From assembly GCA_036567085.1 (NCBI GenBank), contig DATCVG010000072.1:1-29064 (forward strand): a stretch of 29,064 bases of DNA. Direction: 5' to 3'. Below, one piece after another: positions 1 to 6,800 of this stretch (its first letter is position 1; the number at the start of each line of letters is the position of its first letter). The notes beneath the pieces were generated by a model. It saw only the letters and a program-made list of their open reading frames with translations. It had not been told where the DNA came from and searched no databases. Both the position numbers and the translations under genes were made by a program. This stretch comes from Methylopumilus sp036567085. GTDB lineage: Bacteria; Pseudomonadota; Gammaproteobacteria; Burkholderiales; Methylophilaceae.

Positions 1-1748
1 GTAATTTCAGCTCGATCTATATTTGATTTTTCAAGAATTGTTTTATTGAAATCATCCCAAAAGCTTTTAAGAAGTGGTACCCATTCTTTATTGTTTTCTG
101 CAATTTCGTCTAAAGAACTTTCAAGACCAGCAGTAAAATCATAATCAACATAACGAGTAAAATGCTCAGTTAGAAATTTGTTAACAACACGACCTACATC
201 AGTAGGCATGAATCTCTTTTTATCAAGAATGACATATTCACGATCTTGGAGTGTTGAAATAATGCTTGCATAGGTAGAAGGTCTTCCAATACCGTATTCC
301 TCCAGCGATTTTACTAAGCTAGCTTCAGAGTATCTTGGAGGAGGTTCAGTAAAATGTTGGTCACCATAAATTTTATCGACTGTCAGAATTTCACCAGCTT
401 CAAGGGGCGGTAATTTAAGAGAGTCCTCATCTTCATTTGAAGCATCGTCCAAGCTCTCAGTATAAATAGCAATAAATCCAGGGAATATAAGTGTTTGACC
501 AGTAGCCCTAAATAAATTTGCTTCAGATCCAATAGAAAGATCTACACTTACAGCATCAAATTTAGCCGGTGTCATTTGACTTGCTAAAGAACGCTTCCAA
601 ATCATTTCATACAGCTTAAATTGTTCAGGAGATAATTTACCAATAAGGCTTTGAGGTGTTCGGCTGATATCTGTCGGTCTAATTGCTTCATGAGCCTCTT
701 GCGCATTTTTTGATTTAGTTTTATAAAAAATAGGTACTTTAGGTAAGTAATCTGCATCAAAATTTGTTTGGATGTAACCTCTAATTTGATTCATTGCTTC
801 ATTTGAGAGCGTTAGTGAATCTGTTCTCATATAAGTAATTAAACCTACAGTACCACTTCCAATATCAATACCCTCATAAAGCTGTTGAGCAATTCTCATC
901 GCTCGACTTGTTGTAAAGCCAAGCTTGCGCACTGACTCTTGTTGAAGTGTTGATGTGGTGAATGGAGGCGCAGGATTACGTGTTCTTTGTTTCTTTTCAA
1001 CACGAGTCACTTTAGTTTTGCCAGCGCTTTCTAAAAGTAATTTTCCGACAATAGACTCATGATTTTCTTTTGTGGTAATAGTAAATTGTTCAACTTTTTT
1101 ATTATTGAGCTGAATAAGTTTTGCTTGAAATTTGTGTTTAGCTTTTAATGAATCTAAATGAATCGTCCAATATTCCTGACTTATAAATTTTTCAATTTCA
1201 ATTTCTCTCTCAATAATAAGTCTTAGTGCCGGACTCTGAACTCTACCTGCTGATAAGCCCCTTCTTATTTTCTTCCATAACAGAGGTGATAAATTAAATC
1301 CCACAAGATAATCTAGAGCTCTCCTCGCTTGTTGCGCATTGACAAGGGGCATTGATATATCTCTTGGATGCTCGATAGCAAGTTCAATAGCTGATTTAGT
1401 AATTTCCTGAAAAATGACGCGTTTGATTAATTTGTCTTTGGTTAATTTTTTTTCATTCAGTATCTCTAGGATATGCCATGAAATAGCCTCTCCTTCACGA
1501 TCTGGATCGGTAGCTAGATAAACTTCATCTGATTTTTTTACAGCTCTTGCAATCTCATCAACGTGTCTCGAATTTCTTTCAATAATTGCATAATTCATTT
1601 TGAAATTATTGTCTGTTTCAACGGCACCTGTCTTTGGAATGAGATCGCGAACATGGCCATATGATGCTAAAACTTCGAATTTATTGCCCAGATACTTTTT
1701 AAGGGTTTTGGCTTTAGATGGGGATTCAACAATTAAAAGTTTAGACAT
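1..1748 (-). CDS. topA: DNA topoisomerase I (partial; C-terminal end lies outside the window)
   Basis: Type IA topoisomerase that relaxes negative supercoils by transient single-strand cleavage. About 582 residues are readable from the ATG at 1746-1748; the frame stays open to the window edge, so the C-terminal zinc-ribbon part is missing. The Toprim domain starts with SKLLIVESPSKAKT. The metal-binding acidic triad appears as ATDPDREGEA (D81, D83, E85), and the catalytic tyrosine is Y306 in TYMRTDS (codon at 831-833). The last visible segment (SFWDDF) still matches TopA. The gene lies 115 bases downstream of ttcA on the same strand and has its own candidate promoter at 1779-1807. No clear Shine-Dalgarno precedes the ATG. 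Identification is secure; only the missing end is unknown. Confidence 0.96.
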   Translation of the reverse strand, partial: MSKLLIVESPSKAKTLKKYLGNKFEVLASYGHVRDLIPKTGAVETDNNFKMNYAIIERNSRHVDEIARAVKKSDEVYLATDPDREGEAISWHILEILNEKKLTKDKLIKRVIFQEITKSAIELAIEHPRDISMPLVNAQQARRALDYLVGFNLSPLLWKKIRRGLSAGRVQSPALRLIIEREIEIEKFISQEYWTIHLDSLKAKHKFQAKLIQLNNKKVEQFTITTKENHESIVGKLLLESAGKTKVTRVEKKQRTRNPAPPFTTSTLQQESVRKLGFTTSRAMRIAQQLYEGIDIGSGTVGLITYMRTDSLTLSNEAMNQIRGYIQTNFDADYLPKVPIFYKTKSKNAQEAHEAIRPTDISRTPQSLIGKLSPEQFKLYEMIWKRSLASQMTPAKFDAVSVDLSIGSEANLFRATGQTLIFPGFIAIYTESLDDASNEDEDSLKLPPLEAGEILTVDKIYGDQHFTEPPPRYSEASLVKSLEEYGIGRPSTYASIISTLQDREYVILDKKRFMPTDVGRVVNKFLTEHFTRYVDYDFTAGLESSLDEIAENNKEWVPLLKSFWDDFNKTILEKSNIDRAEI

Positions 1749-1778
1749 TAGGTAGTTTTAGATCAAAAATTTTGAAGC

Positions 1779-1807
1779 ATAATAAATTTAAATCTTGATA
1801 TATACAA
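1779..1807 (-). promoter_or_regulatory. Candidate sigma70 promoter for topA
   Basis: Read on the minus strand, TTGTAT (1807-1802) is followed after 17 bases by TATTAT (1784-1779), the latter matching the -10 consensus at five of six positions. The -35 is weak. A start near 1772 would give a leader of about 24 bases before the topA ATG. The gap of 115 bases between ttcA and topA leaves room for it. Found by eye, so moderate confidence. Confidence 0.4.
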
Positions 1808-1863
1808 GGTGTCTATACTAACTTAGTTAAATAAATTACGTTAATTAAATTTAAATAATGATT

Positions 1864-2763
1864 TTAAGAAGCGATATTTTCAGCGAATAACGAGATATTG
1901 CTTAGGTCAGCGTTAAGGTTTCTAATTAAATCTTCGGTAAAAATGGGCTCATCTTCTTCTTTGTTTGATTGATTAAGATTTACGAAATCATAAAGTCGTC
2001 GATCTCCTAAATGTGAGAGCTCAATATTTGAAATAGCTTTATATATATTGTTAATGCGGCCTGGCTGTTCTCTTTCCCATACCGTTAACATTTCTTTTAT
2101 TTTTTTTCTTTGAAGATTTTCTTGTGAGCCACATAAATTGCAAGGAATAATTGGAAAATTCATGCGTGATGCATAGCTTGAGATCTCTTTTTCAGAGCAG
2201 TATGCTAAAGGTCTAATGATAATATTTTTATTATCATTAGAAACTAACTTAGGGGGCATAGCTTTTAATTTGGAGCCAAAAAACATGTTAAGAAAAAGCG
2301 TTTCAACAATATCATCACGATGATGACCTAAAGCAATTTTATTTATATTGAGTTCTTTTGCTGTTCTGTAAATTATTCCTCGCCTTAGCCGAGAGCATAA
2401 AGAGCAGGTTGTTTTACCGCTCGGAATTTTTTCTTTAACAATTGAGTAGGTATCTTCCGTAACAATCTGATATTCAATTCCTAAATCCTTCAAAAAATTA
2501 GGCAATACATCCGCGGGGAATCCTGGCTGTTTTTGATCTAGATTCATTGCAACAATATCAAAGTGAATAGGAGCCCTTTCTTTAAGAGCTAATAAAAACA
2601 TTAACAATGAATATGAATCTTTACCCCCACTCATGCATACTAAAACTCGGTCATTATTTTCAATCATATTAAAATCAGTGATTGCCTTGCCAGTTAACCC
2701 TATCAGTTTATTGCGTAACTTCAGAAAGTTATTTGTAGCATCTATGGGAATTTGAGAGATCAT
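1864..2763 (-). CDS. ttcA: tRNA 2-thiocytidine(32) synthetase TtcA
   Basis: Cytosolic ATP-dependent enzyme that thiolates cytidine 32 of certain tRNAs, using a [4Fe-4S] cluster. The 299-residue protein has the PP-loop SGGKDS at 45-50, the cysteine pair C120-SL-C123 followed by SRLRRG, the motif GHHRDD at 146-151, and a later C208-NL-C211 pair. In this family a CxxC pair plus one further cysteine hold the cluster. Length is normal. Its ATG overlaps the stop of the upstream pteridine reductase gene in an ATGA junction, so the two are probably translationally coupled; topA follows downstream on the same strand. Confidence 0.95.
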   Translation of the reverse strand: MISQIPIDATNNFLKLRNKLIGLTGKAITDFNMIENNDRVLVCMSGGKDSYSLLMFLLALKERAPIHFDIVAMNLDQKQPGFPADVLPNFLKDLGIEYQIVTEDTYSIVKEKIPSGKTTCSLCSRLRRGIIYRTAKELNINKIALGHHRDDIVETLFLNMFFGSKLKAMPPKLVSNDNKNIIIRPLAYCSEKEISSYASRMNFPIIPCNLCGSQENLQRKKIKEMLTVWEREQPGRINNIYKAISNIELSHLGDRRLYDFVNLNQSNKEEDEPIFTEDLIRNLNADLSNISLFAENIAS

Positions 2764-3506
2764 AATGAGAGCGACCTTCCCCCATCGACGGCTAGAATAT
2801 GACCTGTAATAAATGGAGCATCTAATACTAAAAATTTCACAGCTATCGCAATATCTTCAGGCGTACCTATTTTTTTTAATAGTGTTTGAGAAATAACTCG
2901 TTGTTTGTAAATATCGTTAAATTCTTCATTATTTTCAGGCCATAAAACTGGACCTGGGGCAACAGCGTTAACTCTGACTTCTGGACTTAATTCTTGAGCA
3001 AGTGATTTTGTAAGCGTGGTTAGTCCCGCTTTAGCAATACTATAAATAATATAATTTTTTTTCGGTTTATCTATATGGGTATCTGTGATATTGATAATGC
3101 AGCCTTTAGTTTTAATAAGCTCATCTGCTGCAAGTTGAGATAAAAATAAGGGTGCTTTTAAATTACTTCCTATAAGATCATTCCAATTTTCCTCATTCAT
3201 TTTTCCGATTTCAGTTGGATAATAGCTAGAAGCATTATTTATAAGAATATCTAATCTACCGTAGGTTTTGATTGTCTTCTCAATAAGATTTGGTAATAGT
3301 TTTGTATCTAAAAGATCAGCTTGAATGATATTTGCAGAGTCATGGCGGATTTTATTTAAATCTTCTTGAAGTTTTTTTGCTTCGTCGGCTGAATGTCGAT
3401 AATGAATCATTAAATCGATATCCGACTCATGAAGTAACCTACAAATTGCCTGCCCAATTCTTTTGGCGCCACCAGTCACAAGAGCAATTTTTCGATTAGA
3501 TTTCAT
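2760..3506 (-). CDS. folM: Pteridine reductase (PTR1/FolM-type short-chain dehydrogenase)
   Basis: NADPH-dependent SDR of 248 residues, probably reducing dihydropterins or dihydrofolate in the cytosol. The cofactor loop is TGGAKRIG (11-18), with the extra arginine typical of PTR1, followed by NNAS at 90-93 and the catalytic Y155xxxK159. The residue in the place of the usual SDR serine is D142 (NITDTH), as in the Asp-Tyr-Lys triad of PTR1 and FolM; this is the best argument against an ordinary ketoreductase. The C-terminal substrate region has APGPVLWPE, common in bacterial members. It is the first gene of the minus-strand set and its TGA overlaps the ttcA ATG. Exact substrate is not shown by sequence. 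The symbol folM is by similarity. Confidence 0.82.
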   Translation of the reverse strand: MKSNRKIALVTGGAKRIGQAICRLLHESDIDLMIHYRHSADEAKKLQEDLNKIRHDSANIIQADLLDTKLLPNLIEKTIKTYGRLDILINNASSYYPTEIGKMNEENWNDLIGSNLKAPLFLSQLAADELIKTKGCIINITDTHIDKPKKNYIIYSIAKAGLTTLTKSLAQELSPEVRVNAVAPGPVLWPENNEEFNDIYKQRVISQTLLKKIGTPEDIAIAVKFLVLDAPFITGHILAVDGGRSLSL

Positions 3507-3533
3507 AGCTTTATCTATAAATGAGTTGACTCT

Positions 3534-3541
3534 ATTATAAT
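3534..3541. promoter_or_regulatory. Palindromic -10 element shared by divergent folM and midA
   Basis: The 44-base divergent gap contains ATTATAAT, a perfect 8-base palindrome. It therefore offers TATAAT to the plus strand (3536-3541) and TATAAT to the minus strand (3539-3534). On the minus strand a TTGAAG at 3560-3555 lies 15 bases away as a weak -35, and the start would fall near 3527, about 21 bases before folM. On the plus strand the start would be near 3548, only a few bases before the midA ATG. No good plus-strand -35 is visible. Confidence 0.5.
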
Positions 3542-3550
3542 CTAATACCT

Positions 3551-4705
3551 ATGCCTTCAATGCCTACAGCTCCTCAAAATGAAATTCAAATAAGTGAGCA
3601 ATTAAAAACAAAAATCATTCAATCTATTCAATCAAGCCATGGATGGATAAGTTTTGATCGTTACATGGAGTATGCGCTTTATGACCCTGAATTAGGTTAT
3701 TACACTGGAACTTTGAGGAAATTTGGGGAAAAAGGTGATTTTATTACAGCATCTAATATATCGAGTTTTTTTGCAAAAACATTATGTATTCAATTTAAGG
3801 AGATCTTTCAATCAGTAGAGAAAAATATCATTGAAATCGGTGCTGGATCTGGTGAGTTTGCGCTTCAAGTGATCCAATCATTGAGCAGTGATAATGAAGA
3901 TATAAATCATTATTTTATTCTAGAAATAAGCCATTCATTAAGAAGACAACAATACGAATTATTAATAAATCATTTGCCTTCACATCTTTTTAGCAAGATT
4001 CAATGGATTGAAGAAATTCCCAAAGAATTCAAAGGCATCATTTTTTGTAATGAATTTTTAGATGCACTACCTGTAGATTTAATAAAAAAAGAATCAGGCA
4101 AATATTATCGAAAAGGAGTTGGTGTAGAAAATGATTTAATCGTTTGGAAAGATAAACTGATAGAAGATATATCTAGTTATGACCAAGCTATTTTAGAAGA
4201 GCTACCAGATAGCTACCTTATTGAACATTCACTTCATATTAAAAATTGGCTTAATAAAATAACCCAATCTCTTAGTAAAGGCATTGTGCTAATTATTGAT
4301 TATGGTTTTAATCAAACAGAATTTTTTCATGAGCAGCGATCTCAAGGAACATTGATGTGTCATTTTAAGCATTATGTCCATGACAATCCTCTTATTCAGA
4401 TAGGCATACAAGATATTACAACCCATATAAATTTCAGTTATGTTGCAAGGGAAGCCTCAAAGTTAGGATTAAATATTACTGGCTATATATCTCAAGCAAA
4501 TTTTCTTATTAATTGCGGCATTTTAAATTTACTTGAAACAGTAAATTTTGAGGACAGGGCTTTGTATATCAAATCAGTATCAGAAGTCCAAAAATTGTTA
4601 TCTCCCTCAGAAATGGGAGATTTATTTAAAGTCATGATCCTAGAAAAAAATATGGGTATAGATCTTTTAGGACTCAAACAAAACAATAAAGTCACAAGAC
4701 TATGA
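3551..4705 (+). CDS. MidA/NDUFAF7-type SAM-dependent methyltransferase (DUF185)
   Basis: Class I methyltransferase of 384 residues. The family signature is present: ISFDRYMEYALYDPELGYY (33-51), KGDFITAS (61-68) and the SAM loop EIGAGSG (95-101), then FCNEFLDALPVDL, a family-specific segment. The mitochondrial homologue NDUFAF7 methylates an arginine of a complex I subunit; the bacterial substrate is not established. The start is uncertain: ATG at 3551 and ATG at 3560 are both possible, neither has a Shine-Dalgarno, and the -10 element at 3536-3541 would make the message almost leaderless. It overlaps trmB by four bases (ATGA), so the pair is likely coupled. Confidence 0.85.
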   Translation: MPSMPTAPQNEIQISEQLKTKIIQSIQSSHGWISFDRYMEYALYDPELGYYTGTLRKFGEKGDFITASNISSFFAKTLCIQFKEIFQSVEKNIIEIGAGSGEFALQVIQSLSSDNEDINHYFILEISHSLRRQQYELLINHLPSHLFSKIQWIEEIPKEFKGIIFCNEFLDALPVDLIKKESGKYYRKGVGVENDLIVWKDKLIEDISSYDQAILEELPDSYLIEHSLHIKNWLNKITQSLSKGIVLIIDYGFNQTEFFHEQRSQGTLMCHFKHYVHDNPLIQIGIQDITTHINFSYVAREASKLGLNITGYISQANFLINCGILNLLETVNFEDRALYIKSVSEVQKLLSPSEMGDLFKVMILEKNMGIDLLGLKQNNKVTRL

Positions 4706-5397
4706 CGAAACAAAATAAAGAAGAGATTAAGAAGCGACCTATCAGAACTTATATTTTAAGACAGGGGCGAATTACTGCTGCCCAGTCAAAAGCTATTCAA
4801 GATAACTTTCAAAAACATGCTGTTATTTTTGAAAATAAAATAATAAATTTTGGCGATATTTTTGAAAATAAAAATAACGACCTCATACTGGAAATTGGTT
4901 TTGGTATGGGGTCTTCAACTGCAGAAATTGCAAAATCTAATTTAAATAAAAATTATATTGCAATTGAAGTTCATTCACCCGGTGTAGGCAACTTACTTAA
5001 GCTAATTCAGGAAAATAATATTTCTAACCTAAAAATTATTCAACATGATGCGGTAGAAGTGCTTAATTTAATGATAAAGAATGATTCTTTGGATGGGATT
5101 CATATTTTTTTCCCCGATCCTTGGCCTAAAAAAAGACATCACAAAAGAAGACTTATACAATCAAATTTATTAAAGCTTATTGCGCAGAAAATTAAAAAAA
5201 CGGGTTATCTTCATATTGCAACAGACTGGGAAGATTATGCTGTATGGATTATTGATCTTTTGGATAAAGAAGAATTACTACAAAAGACGTCCGACGATTT
5301 TTTTAAAAAACCTGATTATCGCCCTTTCACAAAATATGAAAATCGAGGAATTAAATTAGGCTATAGAGTTTGGGACATGATCTATAGACGTATTTAG
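4702..5397 (+). CDS. trmB: tRNA (guanine-N7-)-methyltransferase
   Basis: Cytosolic enzyme that methylates N7 of G46 in the tRNA variable loop using SAM. The 231-residue protein carries the SAM-binding EIGFGMG (64-70), the TrmB hallmark FPDPWPKKRHHKRR (137-150) and the C-terminal TKYENRG segment that forms part of the substrate site. The N terminus is lysine- and arginine-rich. Length is normal. The start ATG overlaps the stop of the upstream methyltransferase gene. Its last 42 bases are antisense to the end of engB, which leaves no intergenic space for a terminator. Confidence 0.95.
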   Translation: MTKQNKEEIKKRPIRTYILRQGRITAAQSKAIQDNFQKHAVIFENKIINFGDIFENKNNDLILEIGFGMGSSTAEIAKSNLNKNYIAIEVHSPGVGNLLKLIQENNISNLKIIQHDAVEVLNLMIKNDSLDGIHIFFPDPWPKKRHHKRRLIQSNLLKLIAQKIKKTGYLHIATDWEDYAVWIIDLLDKEELLQKTSDDFFKKPDYRPFTKYENRGIKLGYRVWDMIYRRI

Positions 5398-5994
5398 CCA
5401 TTTTCCAATAATAGTTTCAGCATCATCGGCACCTTGTTTTTTTAGGCTAGAAAAAAGCTGTACTGTGCATTCAATCCCAAGGGTTGATCCCCAGTTTTCA
5501 TCAATTTCTTTTTGAACAGCATGAAGTGTTTTATGAGAAGCCTCACGAGAAAGCTTATCTGCTTTAGTTAATAAAATATGAATAGGTTTTTTATTTAACG
5601 AGAACCACTTTAACATTTGTTGATCAAGAGGCGTGAGCGGGTGTCTAATATCCATAACTAAAACAAGGCCAAAGAGGCAAGAACGCTCAGATAGATAAGT
5701 GGCTAAAGTTTTTTGCCAATGATCTTTAATCGCTTGGGGTACTTTGGCATAACCATAACCTGGCAAATCTACCAAGAAACGATTCTCACCAAGAGAAAAG
5801 AAATTAATAAGCTGGGTTCGTCCCGGCTGCTTACTTACAAATGCAAGACGATTATGATTTGCAAGCGCATTAATAGCGCTAGATTTTCCCGCGTTTGATC
5901 TTCCTGCAAAGGCAATCTCAATCCCAGTAGGGGGAGGCAAATCACTTAAATGGTGAGCAGATATAAAATATGATGCGTTTTTAAAAATAGCCAT
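5356..5994 (-). CDS. engB: Ribosome biogenesis GTP-binding protein EngB (YsxC/YihA)
   Basis: Small essential GTPase acting in assembly of the large ribosomal subunit. The 212 residues show the G motifs in order: G1 GRSNAGKSS (31-39), G2 region PGRTQLINFF (57-66), G3 DLPGYGYA (76-83), G4 TKAD (142-145) and G5 SSLKKQG (181-187). The C-terminal tail is encoded in the stretch that overlaps trmB. The ATG at 5992-5994 gives the usual N terminus. The gene is alone on the minus strand here, diverging from cytochrome c4, an arrangement familiar in betaproteobacteria. Confidence 0.95.
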   Translation of the reverse strand: MAIFKNASYFISAHHLSDLPPPTGIEIAFAGRSNAGKSSAINALANHNRLAFVSKQPGRTQLINFFSLGENRFLVDLPGYGYAKVPQAIKDHWQKTLATYLSERSCLFGLVLVMDIRHPLTPLDQQMLKWFSLNKKPIHILLTKADKLSREASHKTLHAVQKEIDENWGSTLGIECTVQLFSSLKKQGADDAETIIGKWLNTSIDHVPNSIA

Positions 5995-6046
5995 GCGCTT
6001 TACCTAAACCTGTTCAATCCAATCAAAATGCTATCACGAGAATAGG

Positions 6047-6060
6047 ATTTTAGATAAAAT
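6047..6060. promoter_or_regulatory. Symmetric -10-like element between engB and the cytochrome c4 gene
   Basis: ATTTTA-GA-TAAAAT is a perfect 6-2-6 inverted repeat in the divergent gap. It presents TAAAAT to both strands: plus 6055-6060 and minus 6052-6047. Predicted starts near 6067 (plus) and 6040 (minus) would give leaders of about 33 and 46 bases. I see no convincing -35 on either strand, so this may be chance in A+T-rich DNA. Confidence 0.3.
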
Positions 6061-6099
6061 GTTCAAGTTGTTCATACTTTATATATGGAGCCTTCCGGA

Positions 6100-6711
6100 A
6101 TGAGTGGTCAAAATGTTTTTTTTATTCTCTTGTCATTTTTAATTGCAAGTACAGCAATTTCTGCAACGATTGAGAATAAAAACCTACCTCAAGCAGTTGG
6201 GACTGTATGCGCAGCGTGTCACGCAATTGATGGCAATAGCATTATTAGCGCCAATCCAAAATTAGCAGGACAACACGCAGAATATCTTTACAAACAATTA
6301 ATAAATTTTAAATCTGGTGATCGCGCAAACGCAGTAATGTCTGGAATGGCAGCAATGTTATCAGATGCTGATATGCATGCGGTAGCAGAATACTTTTCAA
6401 AGCAAACATTAAATTTAGGGCAAGCTAAAACAAATGGTGCGGGGTCTTTAGGCGAAAAAATTTATCGTGCAGGTATCCAGGCCAATGGCCTACCAGCGTG
6501 TGCTTCATGCCATGGACCCTCAGGAGACGGCCTCCCTGTAAAATATCCACGTTTAGGTGGCCAACACACAGAGTATGTCTTAAATCAATTAAGACAGTTT
6601 AGACTCGGTGCTCGAGCAAATGATGAAGCAAAAGTAATGCGAACCATTGCTGCTAAATTAACTGATCAAGAAATGGAAGCAGTAGCAGATTACATTCAAG
6701 GTTTAAGATAA
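6100..6711 (+). CDS. Cytochrome c4 (diheme, periplasmic)
   Basis: Diheme electron carrier between the bc1 complex and terminal oxidases. Two c-type heme sites are visible, CAACH and CASCH, one in each half of a tandem-duplicated fold; each half also repeats an AGQH/GGQH-EY segment and carries candidate methionine ligands (the VMSGM stretch in the first half and KVMRT in the second). A hydrophobic signal peptide (FFILLSFLIAS) precedes the mature part. I chose the ATG at 6100 because GGAG at 6087-6090 sits nine bases upstream; an in-frame ATG at 6085 would add five residues. A good terminator follows at 6743-6764, so it appears to be its own transcription unit. ResB and CcsA, needed for its heme attachment, are encoded next. 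Confidence 0.92.
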   Translation: MSGQNVFFILLSFLIASTAISATIENKNLPQAVGTVCAACHAIDGNSIISANPKLAGQHAEYLYKQLINFKSGDRANAVMSGMAAMLSDADMHAVAEYFSKQTLNLGQAKTNGAGSLGEKIYRAGIQANGLPACASCHGPSGDGLPVKYPRLGGQHTEYVLNQLRQFRLGARANDEAKVMRTIAAKLTDQEMEAVADYIQGLR

Positions 6712-6742
6712 GCCATTCTAACTTTCGTATTAAGCTCAATTG

Positions 6743-6764
6743 CTGCAACTTCCTTGCAGTTTTT
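6743..6764 (+). terminator. Rho-independent terminator after cytochrome c4
   Basis: CTGCAA (6743-6748) pairs perfectly with TTGCAG (6754-6759) around a five-base loop, with a possible extra G-T pair, and is followed directly by five T (6760-6764). It lies 31 bases after the cytochrome c4 stop and before resB. Confidence 0.7.
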
Positions 6765-6800
6765 CTAGTCAGACCCTTTCATTTTTAAAAACGAATAACT

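Noticed and set aside
4492..4713. Minus-strand frame within midA, and similar 60-134 residue frames opposite other genes
   Set aside because: They lie wholly within well-supported genes, have no recognisable domain or ribosome site, and fit the chance expectation.
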